Below, in pieces: positions 53,903 through 62,769 of a DNA stretch of 64,000 bases. Every line of letters begins with the position of its first letter. Position 1 is the first letter of the stretch. Source of the stretch: Flavobacteriaceae bacterium LSUCC0859 (GTDB lineage: Bacteria; Bacteroidota; Bacteroidia; Flavobacteriales; Flavobacteriaceae); the NCBI GenBank assembly GCA_022239325.1, contig JAKOGP010000001.1:1-64000 (forward strand), given 5' to 3'. A program made the translations under genes and the position numbers. The notes beneath the pieces were generated by a model, which did no database searches, was not told the DNA's origin, and was given only the letters and a program-made list of their open reading frames with translations.

Positions 53903-54853
53903 TTAAGAACTTAGAAATGAGAGCACATTCTGTTCAATACGCTGAACTATATCTTCTAAAGGCGCTTTTACAAAAGCTTCTCCAGTAATATTTTCATATA
54001 ATTCTATATAGCGCTCTGAAACAGTGGCAATGTATTCGTCTGACATTTCAGGAAGCGTCTGTCCCTCTAGGCCCTGAAATTCATGACTAATTAACCACTG
54101 TCTTACAAATTCTTTAGACAATTGTTTTTGGGCTTCTCCTTTTGCTTGCCTTTCTTTATAGCCATTGGTATAGAAATAACGAGAAGAGTCTGGGGTGTGA
54201 ATCTCATCTATTAACACAATTTCTCCTGAAGCTGTTTTACCAAATTCATATTTGGTGTCTACTAAAATGAGTCCCCTAGCCGCGGCCAACTCTGTTCCTC
54301 TCTGAAACAATGCACGGGTATACTTCTCTAACACCTCATAGTCTGCTAGGCTCACAATACCTTTAGCTAAAATGTCTTCTTTTGAAATGTCCTCATCGTG
54401 GTCTCCCATTTCTGCTTTGGTAGCTGGAGTAATAATGGGCTCAGGAAAGGCGTCATTCTCTTTCATTCCCTCAGGCATAGACACCCCACAAAGGGTTCTC
54501 TTTCCAGCTTTGTACTCTCTAGCGGCATGACCAGATAAATAGCCCCTAATTACCATTTCTACTTTAAAGGGCTCACAAGCATGACCAATAGCCACATTGG
54601 GGTCTGGAGTGGCTATGAGCCAATTTGGGATAATGTCTGCTGTAGCTCCCATCATTTTGGTGGCAATTTGGTTTAAAATTTGACCCTTGTATGGAATGCC
54701 TTTAGGCATTACAACATCAAAAGCAGAAAGTCTGTCAGTGGCAATCATCACCAACACATTATTATCTAAGGTATATACCTCTCGTACCTTTCCTTTGTAT
54801 ACACTTTTTTGTCCTGGAAAATTAAACTGGGTATCTGTAATGGTATTTGGCAT
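53903..54853 (-). CDS. purC: Phosphoribosylaminoimidazole-succinocarboxamide synthase
   Basis: A 316-residue SAICAR synthetase that joins CAIR and aspartate using ATP in purine synthesis. Motifs are [10 protein letters not shown] at the N-terminus, [31 protein letters not shown] and LVDTKYEFG with [13 protein letters not shown] later. The length of about 300 fits the longer form of the enzyme. It follows the phoH-like gene by 9 bases on the same strand and ends at a terminator. Confidence 0.94.
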   Translation of the reverse strand: MPNTITDTQFNFPGQKSVYKGKVREVYTLDNNVLVMIATDRLSAFDVVMPKGIPYKGQILNQIATKMMGATADIIPNWLIATPDPNVAIGHACEPFKVEMVIRGYLSGHAAREYKAGKRTLCGVSMPEGMKENDAFPEPIITPATKAEMGDHDEDISKEDILAKGIVSLADYEVLEKYTRALFQRGTELAAARGLILVDTKYEFGKTASGEIVLIDEIHTPDSSRYFYTNGYKERQAKGEAQKQLSKEFVRQWLISHEFQGLEGQTLPEMSDEYIATVSERYIELYENITGEAFVKAPLEDIVQRIEQNVLSFLSS

Positions 54854-54862
54854 GTGCTATTC

Positions 54863-55816
54863 TTAATTTTGATGTTCAATTGTCTTATAGGCCTCAATGA
54901 CCTTTTTAACTAATTTATGTCTAATGACGTCTCTGTCATCCAAATGAATGATAGAAACGCCCTCTATGTCTTTTAATATAAGCATGGCCTCTTTTAAGCC
55001 AGAGGTCACCCTTCTGGGAAGATCTATTTGACCTGGATCTCCAGTGAGCATAAACTTAGCACTTTTACCCATTCTAGTGAGAAACATTTTCATTTGGGCA
55101 TGGGTGGTGTTTTGTGCCTCGTCTAAGATCACAAAAGCATGGTCTAGAGTACGGCCTCTCATAAAGGCCAAAGGAGCAATTTGTATGGTCCCGTTTTCAA
55201 TGTACATGGACAATTTTTCTGGGCTAATCATATCTCTAAGGGCGTCGTACAAAGGCTGCATATAGGGATCTAATTTTTCTTTGAGATCACCAGGTAAAAA
55301 ACCTAAATTTTCTCCGGCCTCTACCGCAGGCCTGGTAAGGATAATGCGCTTTACTTGCTTCTCTTTAAGCGCTTTAACAGCCATAGCTACACCAGTGTAG
55401 GTTTTTCCCGTACCTGCAGGGCCAATAGCAAAGACCATGTCATTTTTAGAAATCGCATTTACAATCTTTCTCTGGTTTGGGGTTTGCGCCTTAATGAGCC
55501 TTCCAGACACTCCGTGCAAGATAACGTCTCCCACCTGCTCCATAACCGCTTCTTCTTCCTTGCTAAGATCTGAAAGCAAACTCGCTGCAGCGGTTGGGTC
55601 TATTTTGTTGTATTTGGCAAAGTGAGCCGTGAGTTTATCAAATTTTGCCTCAAAATCGTTGAGCTCTTCTTCGGTTCCATACGCTTTTATTTTACTTCCC
55701 CTAGCCACAATTTTTAGTTTGGGAAAATGCTCTTTTAATAAGCTAACGGTCTCGTGGTCTTGTCCAAAAAAATCTCGTGGGCTTAGGTCTGTGATTTCTA
55801 TCGTAAGTTCGTTCAA
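54863..55816 (-). CDS. phoH: PhoH family ATPase
   Basis: A 317-residue protein with an N-terminal KH-like/DUF part (about 1-100, FPKLKIVARGSKIKAYG) and a PhoH P-loop ATPase domain. Walker A is IGPAGTGKTYTGVA, Walker B FVILDEAQNT, and MTGDPGQIDLPRR follows. The family is linked to RNA metabolism and is often next to ybeY, which is not seen here. Co-transcription with purC is likely given the 9-base gap. Confidence 0.92.
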   Translation of the reverse strand: MNELTIEITDLSPRDFFGQDHETVSLLKEHFPKLKIVARGSKIKAYGTEEELNDFEAKFDKLTAHFAKYNKIDPTAAASLLSDLSKEEEAVMEQVGDVILHGVSGRLIKAQTPNQRKIVNAISKNDMVFAIGPAGTGKTYTGVAMAVKALKEKQVKRIILTRPAVEAGENLGFLPGDLKEKLDPYMQPLYDALRDMISPEKLSMYIENGTIQIAPLAFMRGRTLDHAFVILDEAQNTTHAQMKMFLTRMGKSAKFMLTGDPGQIDLPRRVTSGLKEAMLILKDIEGVSIIHLDDRDVIRHKLVKKVIEAYKTIEHQN

Positions 55817-55936
55817 ATGAAAAGTTTTAGTGGGTTGTTATATCTTGCTTTTTAAGCCCATATATTTGTGTAATTTTGTAAGACAAACTTACGCAAAAAT
55901 TCAGTTTGTCTCTTTAAATTTATATTAACAGCTCCT

Positions 55937-56767
55937 ATGGCCATTATTACCTTAACTACTGATTTTGGATTAAAAGATCACTTTGTTGCCGCTGTTAAGG
56001 GCGCCATATACAGCGAATTAGAAGCCGCTAAAATTGTTGATATTTCTCACCTTATTAGACCTTTCCACATTCAGGAGTGTGCCTACATACTTAAGAATGC
56101 CTATCATCATTTTCCAAAAGGGAGTATTCATATAGTTGGTGTAGACGCAGAGAAAACACCAGAGAACGACCACATAGTGGTGTATGTAGACGGTCATTAC
56201 TTTATCTGCGCCAATACCGGTGTGGTGCATCTTATATGTGCTAGCATCACTCCAGACAAGGTGGTTCGTATCTCCCTTCCCAATGAAGTAGACACTGCTT
56301 TTCCTACCTTAGAGATTTTTGTGAAAGTTGCCTGCCACATTGCCAGAGGTGGGAGTTTAGATGTTATTGGAAAACCCTTATCCCAACTCAAAGAACTCAT
56401 AGATTTAAAACCTAAAATTTCTGAAGGAGAAAAAAACATAAGTGGGGCCGTTATGTATATTGATAACTACGAAAATGTGGTCATTAATATTCACAAATCC
56501 TTCTTCCATACCCACCAAAGAGGCAGAAAATTCACCCTGAGTGCCAGACACAAAAAAATAAATCAAATTCACAGTAAATACTCGGATATTATACGTTTTG
56601 ACTTAGATAAAAACAATAGAAAAGGTCCGGGAGAACTGCTGGCCATTTTCAATGAAGCTGGATATTTAGAACTTGCTATTTACAAGGGCAGCAACCATTC
56701 TAGCGGGGGTGCGGCTACCCTTTTAGGCTTGGATTATTTAGACCATATTGTGATTGAATTTGACTAA
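55937..56767 (+). CDS. SAM hydroxide adenosyltransferase (DUF62 family)
   Basis: A 276-residue protein of the fluorinase/duf62 superfamily. The N-terminus ITLTTDFGLKDHFVAAVKG and the DISHLIRPFHIQECAYIL segment (key part DISHLIRPF) are the family signature. Members without a halide-binding loop hydrolyse S-adenosylmethionine to adenosine and methionine. The gene is divergent from phoH; TATATTTG and TAATTTTG boxes occur at 55861-55868 and 55871-55878 as candidate -7 elements. Confidence 0.9.
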   Translation: MAIITLTTDFGLKDHFVAAVKGAIYSELEAAKIVDISHLIRPFHIQECAYILKNAYHHFPKGSIHIVGVDAEKTPENDHIVVYVDGHYFICANTGVVHLICASITPDKVVRISLPNEVDTAFPTLEIFVKVACHIARGGSLDVIGKPLSQLKELIDLKPKISEGEKNISGAVMYIDNYENVVINIHKSFFHTHQRGRKFTLSARHKKINQIHSKYSDIIRFDLDKNNRKGPGELLAIFNEAGYLELAIYKGSNHSSGGAATLLGLDYLDHIVIEFD

Positions 56768-57006
56768 GCCTGTCTGCTGCAAAATCAGTTATAAACATTT
56801 TTCACATCTACCATCAAAAGATGGGTCGCCATATCAAAAAACAGCAGTCCCTATAAAGTCTTAATTTTTAAGGTATAAGACCTCTAGAAATAATAAAAAA
56901 TTCCCCTAAAGAATTTTCTTAGCATAAAGATTAGCCTTGTAGACTGTTAATAAGTTTGTTTTACTTCAAAGGACATTTCAAATATATTTGTAATAAACAC
57001 ATATCC

Positions 57007-58125
57007 ATGAAATTTATAGTATCTAGTGCCTACCTATTAAAGCAACTTCAAGTGTTGGGTGGCGTGATCAATAACAGTAATACCCTTCCCATTTTAGATA
57101 ATTTCCTCTTTTCTTTAGACGGAAATTCACTTAAAGTGTCGGCCTCAGATTTAGAAACAACCATGCATGCTATCTTGGAAGTAGAGTCCTCAGACAGCGG
57201 TAATATTGCCATACCTGCTAGATTACTTTTAGACACCCTAAAAACCTTTCCAGAGCAGCCGCTAACATTTGTAGTGGAAGACAACCATACCGTAGAAATT
57301 AGTGCCAACAATGGGAAATATGCCTTAGCCTATGCAGACGGCGCAGAATTTCCAAACGCGGTGAGTCTCTCCAATCCGAGTAAAACATCGGTTATGGGAG
57401 ACATCTTAGCCACTGCTATTTCTAAGACTATTTTTGCTGCTGGTAATGACGATCTCAGACCAGTGATGTCCGGTGTGTTCTTTCAGTTTAGCACTGAGAG
57501 TCTCACTTTTGTGGCTACAGATGCGCACAAACTTGTAAAATACCAAAGAACAGATGTTCAAGCTTCTGAGACTGCAGAGTTCATCATGCCTAAAAAACCT
57601 TTGAACCTATTAAAGGGGATTTTAGCAGGATCTGAGTCTGAGGTTACCATAGAATACAACGACAGTAACGCCAAATTTAGTTTTGACCAAACGGAATTGG
57701 TATGTAGGCTCATAGATGGTAAATATCCAAATTACGAGGCGGTTATTCCAAAAGAAAACCCCAATGTCCTCACCATAAACAGAAACTTATTTTTGAGCTC
57801 TGTGAGAAGGATTGCTATTTTCTCTAATAAAACCACCCACCAACTTAAATTAAAGGTAGCGGGTGCAGAACTCAATATTTCTGCGGAGGACCTGGACTAC
57901 AGCAACAAAGCAGAAGAGCGATTGAGCTGCAGCTATTTGGGAGACGACATGCAAATTGGATTTAACTCGCGATTTTTAACAGAAATGCTCAATAATTTAA
58001 ACTCAGACGAGATTAGCCTTTCTATGAGTTTACCAAACAGGGCGGGAATTCTCACCCCTTCAGACGGTTTAGACGCCGGAGAACACGTGACCATGCTGGT
58101 AATGCCTGTTATGCTTAATAACTAA
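57007..58125 (+). CDS. dnaN: DNA polymerase III beta subunit (sliding clamp)
   Basis: A 372-residue clamp protein made of three similar domains. The start MKFIVSSAYLLKQLQVLGG is family-like, as are NNSNTLPILDNFLF, FVATDAHKLVKY and the C-terminal MLVMPVMLNN. It encircles DNA and tethers the polymerase. The Met at 57007 is preferred to the one at 56956, because a TATATTTG -7 box (56983-56990) lies between them. No dnaA gene or oriC-like region is adjacent; the 239-base gap upstream shows nothing else recognisable. Confidence 0.95.
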   Translation: MKFIVSSAYLLKQLQVLGGVINNSNTLPILDNFLFSLDGNSLKVSASDLETTMHAILEVESSDSGNIAIPARLLLDTLKTFPEQPLTFVVEDNHTVEISANNGKYALAYADGAEFPNAVSLSNPSKTSVMGDILATAISKTIFAAGNDDLRPVMSGVFFQFSTESLTFVATDAHKLVKYQRTDVQASETAEFIMPKKPLNLLKGILAGSESEVTIEYNDSNAKFSFDQTELVCRLIDGKYPNYEAVIPKENPNVLTINRNLFLSSVRRIAIFSNKTTHQLKLKVAGAELNISAEDLDYSNKAEERLSCSYLGDDMQIGFNSRFLTEMLNNLNSDEISLSMSLPNRAGILTPSDGLDAGEHVTMLVMPVMLNN

Positions 58126-58142
58126 AAACTTTAACTTCCAAT

Positions 58143-58172
58143 AAAAACGGCTCCTAAAAGGAGCCGTTTTTT
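58143..58172 (+). terminator. Terminator of dnaN
   Basis: A stem AAAACGGCTCC / GGAGCCGTTTT with a TAAAA loop, followed by T residues, starts 18 bases after the dnaN stop. It may also serve the converging DUF4870 gene. Confidence 0.92.
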
Positions 58173-58193
58173 ATTTTAAGAACCACAGGATAT

Positions 58194-58532
58194 TTATTTA
58201 ATAAACTTAAAAAAGGGATACGAGATAGGCTGCCCATTAGACACTCTTATAGCGTTTACAATGGGGTACACCAAAGCGATTATACCTATAGCTATTAGGC
58301 CTAAAATACCCAATCCCAATAAAAGAATAGCCGGTATACAACAAAGGGCTAAAATAAATAAGGAAATCTGAAAGTTCATTATGGCTTTACCATGGGCGTC
58401 CATATCTAACACCTGATCTTTTTGTGTAAGCCAAAGCACTAAGGGAACAATTAAGCCTCCCATACCAGTAACTAAATCTAGCAATTGGCTCAGGTGGGTG
58501 ACCATAAGCAGGTTTTTGTCTTCTCTTAACAT
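58194..58532 (-). CDS. DUF4870 membrane protein
   Basis: A 112-residue protein with three or four membrane helices. The family features are the N-terminal THLSQLLDLVTGMGGLIVPLVLW (key part THLSQLLD), DAHGKAIMNFQISLFI and the C-terminal VYPIVNAIRVSNGQ. The function is unknown. The Met at 58532 (MLREDKNLLM) is chosen; 11 further codons upstream are open but hydrophobic and atypical. Confidence 0.85.
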   Translation of the reverse strand: MLREDKNLLMVTHLSQLLDLVTGMGGLIVPLVLWLTQKDQVLDMDAHGKAIMNFQISLFILALCCIPAILLLGLGILGLIAIGIIALVYPIVNAIRVSNGQPISYPFFKFIK

Positions 58533-58634
58533 CTTATAAATATTGGTTAGAATGTAAATATACAAATTTTAAGAAGCATGGAGCTTGTTACAAATCATAG
58601 CCCTGCACTCTTATTTTTTAGTTAATTTTGCGGC

Positions 58635-60032
58635 ATGTCTCAAGATAAAAATATTATTGCCATAGCCACAGCTGCAGGTGCAGGAGCTGTTGCCGTGATC
58701 AGAATCTCTGGACCACAGGCCTGGGAGCTTGCAGCAGCTCAATTTGAGTCCATACACCAGAAAGACCTTTTAAAACAAAAGAGCCATAGCATACATTTGG
58801 GGCATATAAAGGACGGAGATAGGTTAATAGATCAGGTGCTGTTGTCTGTATTCAAGGGCCCTAATTCTTATACAGGAGAGAATGTAGTAGAAATAAACTG
58901 CCACGGCTCCTCCTACATACAACAAGAAATACTCCAGCTATTTTTAAGAAAAGGTTGCCAAATGGCAGACGGTGGAGAATTTACCCTCCGGGCCTTCTTA
59001 AATGGCAAGCTAGACCTGAGCCAAGCAGAGGCTGTAGCAGATCTAATTGCTTCTGACAATGCCGCTGCACACCAAATAGCCATGCAGCAAATGCGCGGTG
59101 GGTTTAGTTCAGAAATAAAGGCCTTGAGACAAGAATTATTGAATTTTGCCTCGCTCATAGAATTGGAATTAGATTTTGCAGAAGAAGACGTGGCCTTCGC
59201 AGACCGAGACGCTTTTAAAGCCCTATTAGAAAAAATCTCCAAGGTACTGCGCCAACTTATAGACTCATTTGCCCTTGGCAATGTCATAAAGAATGGGATT
59301 CCAGTGGCAATTGTAGGAGCTCCAAACGCAGGAAAATCCACCTTATTAAACGCCCTTTTAAACGAAGAGCGCGCCATAGTTTCAGATATTGCTGGCACCA
59401 CCAGAGACACCATAGAAGACGAAATTTCTATTGGTGGCATAGGGTTTAGATTCATAGACACTGCCGGTATTCGGGACACCCAAGACCAGATAGAGCAATT
59501 AGGTATTGCCAAGACTTTTGAAAAAATTGAACAGGCCCAACTGGTAGTCTACATGGTAGATCTCCAAAAGTGTTCAAAGGATTTGGCCGTTATCACGGCC
59601 GATGCCGCTGCCATGCAAAAACTTAAAGAAACCTATCCCAAAAAGCCCTTGCTAGTCTTAGGAAACAAAGCAGATCTGATCTCAGAAACCGCGATGGCAA
59701 AAATAAAAGAAAGCATCCCAGACCTTTCCCCTCTTTCTGCCAAAGAAAAAGAAGGCATTGAACCTCTAAAAGAAGCCTTCCTAAAGGTAGTTCACACAGG
59801 AGCTTTACACCAAAACAACACCATAGTGAGCAATTCCAGACACTATGACGCCCTAATAAGAGCCCAGGAAGAAATAGCCAAAGTTCAGGAAGGACTCCAC
59901 GCAGGTCTCACCTCAGATCTCATGGCCATAGACATTCGCCAAGCTCTGTATCACTTTGGAGAAATCACCGGAGAAATAAGTTCAGACGAACTCTTAGGAA
60001 ACATATTTGCAAACTTCTGTATTGGAAAATAA
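58635..60032 (+). CDS. mnmE: tRNA modification GTPase MnmE
   Basis: A 465-residue GTPase that, with MnmG, places the carboxymethylaminomethyl group on wobble uridine 34. It has an N-terminal folate-binding domain (IAIATAAGAGAVAVIRISG), a helical domain and an inserted G domain with GAPNAGKSTLLNALL, DIAGTTRDTIED, DTAGIR and GNKAD. The C-terminus CIGK carries the essential Cys. The last 18 bases of the gene match the type of attachment core used by SGI1-like elements, and an integrase gene follows. A TAATTTTG box at 58623-58630 is too close to the start to be a normal -7 unless the leader is very short. Confidence 0.95.
   Translation: MSQDKNIIAIATAAGAGAVAVIRISGPQAWELAAAQFESIHQKDLLKQKSHSIHLGHIKDGDRLIDQVLLSVFKGPNSYTGENVVEINCHGSSYIQQEILQLFLRKGCQMADGGEFTLRAFLNGKLDLSQAEAVADLIASDNAAAHQIAMQQMRGGFSSEIKALRQELLNFASLIELELDFAEEDVAFADRDAFKALLEKISKVLRQLIDSFALGNVIKNGIPVAIVGAPNAGKSTLLNALLNEERAIVSDIAGTTRDTIEDEISIGGIGFRFIDTAGIRDTQDQIEQLGIAKTFEKIEQAQLVVYMVDLQKCSKDLAVITADAAAMQKLKETYPKKPLLVLGNKADLISETAMAKIKESIPDLSPLSAKEKEGIEPLKEAFLKVVHTGALHQNNTIVSNSRHYDALIRAQEEIAKVQEGLHAGLTSDLMAIDIRQALYHFGEITGEISSDELLGNIFANFCIGK
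60015..60032 (+). other. Probable attachment site core (attL or attB-like) in the mnmE 3' end
   Basis: TTCTGTATTGGAAAATAA, the last 18 bases of mnmE, has the form of the 18-base core used by SGI1-family elements, which insert at the 3' end of the same gene (trmE/thdF). A tyrosine integrase gene starts 153 bases downstream and the genes after it are element-like. The matching second copy would lie beyond the right edge. Confidence 0.65.
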
Positions 60033-60131
60033 AGTTGGTTTCTATTGATTTACTTTTATTAACAATCCCTTTATTTTTAGGGTATTATAGTTTTATTGCT
60101 TTCTTTTAATTGTATCTTTATTTCATAATAA

Positions 60132-60180
60132 TGATACATATTTGATACAATCAATGTATTAATGTATCAAATTTGATACA
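60132..60180 (+). promoter_or_regulatory. TGATACA heptamer array before the integrase gene
   Basis: TGATACA occurs at 60132, 60143 and 60174 on the plus strand and at 60163-60169 on the minus strand; a one-mismatch minus copy is at 60155-60161. Two of them form the 18-base perfect palindrome TGTATCAAATTTGATACA at 60163-60180, five bases before the start codon. Spacing is close to one helical turn in places. These may be arm-type integrase sites, excisionase sites or the operator of the element's regulator. Confidence 0.6.
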
Positions 60181-60185
60181 ATTAC

Positions 60186-61310
60186 ATGAAGGCTACTGTC
60201 ACCAAAACTAAAATAAGTTCAACTAATGGGGAACACTACTACAGAGTAAGAATCTATTACGGAAAACATATTAAGTCCAAATACATTTCTCTGAATGATT
60301 TAAAATTCTGGAACACCCCAAAAACGATCGAGCAAAAGAAAACCAACAAGCTAAATAAAGAAATCTTACTAGATAGAATTGAAGCTTTAAAAAGACAGGT
60401 CAATTCAAAAAACTACAATCATCAAGAGAAAAAGGAAAACTTTTTTAATCACATAGATTTTGTTGCTAAGAACAGAGGTGGGTCTTCAATAAAAAACTTT
60501 CAGTTATATGGAGCGACAAAAAAGCACCTATTAAAATATTGCTCAAATAACTACAATGAGGAATTAATGGTAAATGATATAGATTACGATTTCTGTATCG
60601 GATTTAGAACATATTTAAAAAATACTTTTTCTTTGAGGTCCAGCTACAATAAATTATCAGAATCTAGTCAGAACTCCTACTTTGTTAGATTTTGCGTGAT
60701 AATGAATGATGCGGTTTCTAGAGGACTAATAGACTCCTCTCCCACTTCAAAAGTAAAAGCGCCCGCTATACCAGACAAGGATATTACTTACTTAACACTT
60801 GAAGAAATATCAACTCTTCATAAAACAAACTGTGACAATGAGATGCTTAAAAAGGCCTTTCTATTTGCATTTTATACAGGACTTAGAAAAGGAGACATTG
60901 AAAGCTTGAAATGGAAGCATTTACCGGTTATTAATTCGCAAACTGAGTTAGACCTCATCACAGGCAAAAAGGGGGTTAGATTAACGTTTAAACTACCAAA
61001 ACAGGCTATTAATTTACTCCCTACTAGAGGTGATGATGAGACTAAGATTTTTTTAGGTTTTAAATATGATGGATATCAGAATGAAAAATTAAGGAGATGG
61101 ATTCTTGAGGCTGGAATAAAGAAAAAAAATGTTGGAAGCCACACCGCCAGACATTCATTTGCCGTATACCATTTATCAAAGGGAACACCTATTTATACGC
61201 TCTCAAAATTGATGGCACACAACTCCGTTAAAACTACTGAAAGGTCATATGCGCAGTACGCTAAAGAAGACCTTAATTATGCACTTGAAAAAGTATTTAG
61301 TCATGAGTAA
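60186..61310 (+). CDS. Tyrosine recombinase/integrase
   Basis: A 374-residue integrase of the Bacteroidota phage/ICE type. An N-terminal arm-binding part (about 1-65) is followed by a SAM-like core-binding domain (about 80-185) and the catalytic domain. The catalytic set is complete: Arg234 (GLRKGD), His319 and Arg322 (HTARHSF), His345 (AHNSV) and Tyr355 (TERSYAQYA). It should integrate and excise the element at the mnmE 3' end. Its stop overlaps the next gene by 8 bases. The base composition of this and the following genes looks richer in A+T than the host genes. Confidence 0.92.
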   Translation: MKATVTKTKISSTNGEHYYRVRIYYGKHIKSKYISLNDLKFWNTPKTIEQKKTNKLNKEILLDRIEALKRQVNSKNYNHQEKKENFFNHIDFVAKNRGGSSIKNFQLYGATKKHLLKYCSNNYNEELMVNDIDYDFCIGFRTYLKNTFSLRSSYNKLSESSQNSYFVRFCVIMNDAVSRGLIDSSPTSKVKAPAIPDKDITYLTLEEISTLHKTNCDNEMLKKAFLFAFYTGLRKGDIESLKWKHLPVINSQTELDLITGKKGVRLTFKLPKQAINLLPTRGDDETKIFLGFKYDGYQNEKLRRWILEAGIKKKNVGSHTARHSFAVYHLSKGTPIYTLSKLMAHNSVKTTERSYAQYAKEDLNYALEKVFSHE

Positions 61311-61851
61311 AGAATATTACACAAAAGCTGAGGTCAATAAACTTTTAGCCGATCAAAAGGAAGAAATTTTAGCAATTCTAAGTAAACCATCGAATAAAGA
61401 ATTGAGTCCTTTTGAGCTAAAAATGTACGGTGGAAGAATAATAAGGCTTCAAGTAATAGATATTATATTTCATGAGCTTTTAAACAATAAACTGATTGAT
61501 GGAGTGTCTAAAAAAGTATTTAGGGATGCCTTTTTAGGAAATGACATAAAAAAAGAAACCAAAAAGTCATTAATTAATTGGAAAGGACCAAGAAATCTAT
61601 GTGTGTACTTAATAGATTCTTTAGCTGATTTCGATTTGATTGTTAATAAAGAACTAAATCTGAAATGTGAACAAATTTTTGGTGTAAAAAATGCAGCACA
61701 AATTAAAGTTAAGTATAGAAGAAATAAAACCAAACTGCCTAGTAACTATGAAATTATTGATGAAATAAGACATAAAATCGCTTCTATTTACAACAACATT
61801 GATCAAGATGAAGAGTATTTTAAAAATGAAATATTACCAGAGTTAATCTAA
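61303..61851 (+). CDS. Element protein of unknown function
   Basis: A 182-residue protein beginning MSKEYYTKAEVNKLLADQ. The first 30 residues look helical and coil-forming (EVNKLLADQKEEILAIL), and the rest is mixed, charged and without membrane segments or recognised motifs; many Lys residues suggest nucleic-acid contact. I do not recognise a family. It overlaps the integrase gene by 8 bases, so it is co-translated with it and may help integration or regulate it. The open frame extends to 61249 but the Met at 61303 is better placed. Confidence 0.75.
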   Translation: MSKEYYTKAEVNKLLADQKEEILAILSKPSNKELSPFELKMYGGRIIRLQVIDIIFHELLNNKLIDGVSKKVFRDAFLGNDIKKETKKSLINWKGPRNLCVYLIDSLADFDLIVNKELNLKCEQIFGVKNAAQIKVKYRRNKTKLPSNYEIIDEIRHKIASIYNNIDQDEEYFKNEILPELI

Positions 61852-61978
61852 TAAAATAAATATATGTAGTCTTCTACTAGTGACTTAAAAATAGTTCACT
61901 AAACCCATGTAAACCCCTGATATTCAGTTTTATATAAATCTGTTTGTAATTTTGCTTGGAATTATAAAACCAGATTTC

Positions 61979-62272
61979 ATGAGTATAACAGAAAAAATCC
62001 TTGCAACTTTAGAAGAACTAAAATTAACCAGTTCGTTCTCTAAAAACACTTTAACTCTCAAAGAGGCATGTGCATACACTGGCATCTCCCAAAGCTACAT
62101 GTACAAATTAACTGCTTCTTGTAAGATTCCTTATCACAATCCTTTTGGTAAAAAATTGTATTTCAACAAAAACGAGTTGGACAGGTGGCTTACATCCAAT
62201 TCCGAAAATGAATCAATTAGAATTAATGAATCTGACCTTTGGGCAGTTAAAACCTTACAAAATGATATATAA
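61979..62272 (+). CDS. Excisionase-like helix-turn-helix protein
   Basis: A 97-residue protein with a MerR/excisionase-type winged helix (HTH_17): LTLKEACAYTGISQSYMYKL (recognition region) and the wing GKKLYFNKNELDRWL. Such proteins steer integrases towards excision or regulate element genes. The Met at 61979 (MSITEKILATLEELK) is chosen. A TAATTTTG -7-like box is at 61947-61954. In the 127-base gap before it lies an imperfect inverted repeat around 61880-61905, AGTGACT-AGTTCACT. Confidence 0.85.
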   Translation: MSITEKILATLEELKLTSSFSKNTLTLKEACAYTGISQSYMYKLTASCKIPYHNPFGKKLYFNKNELDRWLTSNSENESIRINESDLWAVKTLQNDI

Positions 62273-62340
62273 ATTAAGCCTTTACATAAAATATCGCAGT
62301 AAATACTTTGATACTATTTCTAACCTTAATAAAAGATAAT

Positions 62341-62769
62341 ATGCAAGAATTAGGAGTTGGAAAGTCAAGCGAGAAACATATACTAAACATGTTGGAGATT
62401 ATTACTTCCTCACAGAAGGGTTGGTATAAAAAGGGATTCGAAAGTGTTGGAGGTCTTTCTAAGCGTATAGGCATAAGTGAAGACACAATATACTGCGTAT
62501 TTATTGAGTTAATTAAGGTCGCTATACCACCAGAAATTAGTCTATCGGATATTGAAGAAGTGCTTAGACATATGATACAGGAGCATACTCATCCTTCAAA
62601 GAAGCTAGAAACACCACAAGAACTTAGTGATCGTTTAAGGCTTACTATGGAGGCCATAGATCATATATCTTTTGGTGTATGGAGAATACTTTATGGCCTT
62701 TTGTCAAATTCAGGTTGTGGAGTTTGGGAACCTAACCTAGATGCGTTTACAAACAATGACAAGGCGTAG
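62341..62769 (+). CDS. Unknown element protein with HTH-like segment
   Basis: A 142-residue protein starting MQELGVGKSSEKHILNMLEI. A stretch at about 35-60 (VGGLSKRIGISEDTIYCVFI) looks like a helix-turn-helix. The remainder is helical and unrecognised. It ends directly against the start of the primase-like gene with no gap (stop at 62767-62769, ATG at 62770), so the two are coupled. A role in replication control of the element is inference. Confidence 0.7.
   Translation: MQELGVGKSSEKHILNMLEIITSSQKGWYKKGFESVGGLSKRIGISEDTIYCVFIELIKVAIPPEISLSDIEEVLRHMIQEHTHPSKKLETPQELSDRLRLTMEAIDHISFGVWRILYGLLSNSGCGVWEPNLDAFTNNDKA

Noticed and set aside
56768-57006. Possible replication origin near dnaN
   Set aside because: No DnaA-box cluster, no dnaA gene and no repeated AT-rich units were seen in this gap.
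60050-60085. Terminator after mnmE (CCCT...AGGG hairpin)
   Set aside because: The stem is only 4-5 pairs and imperfect; too weak to list.
60132-60180. CRISPR-like short repeat array
   Set aside because: The repeats are 7 bases, in both orientations, with 1-13 base gaps, and no cas genes are present; they fit protein-binding sites.
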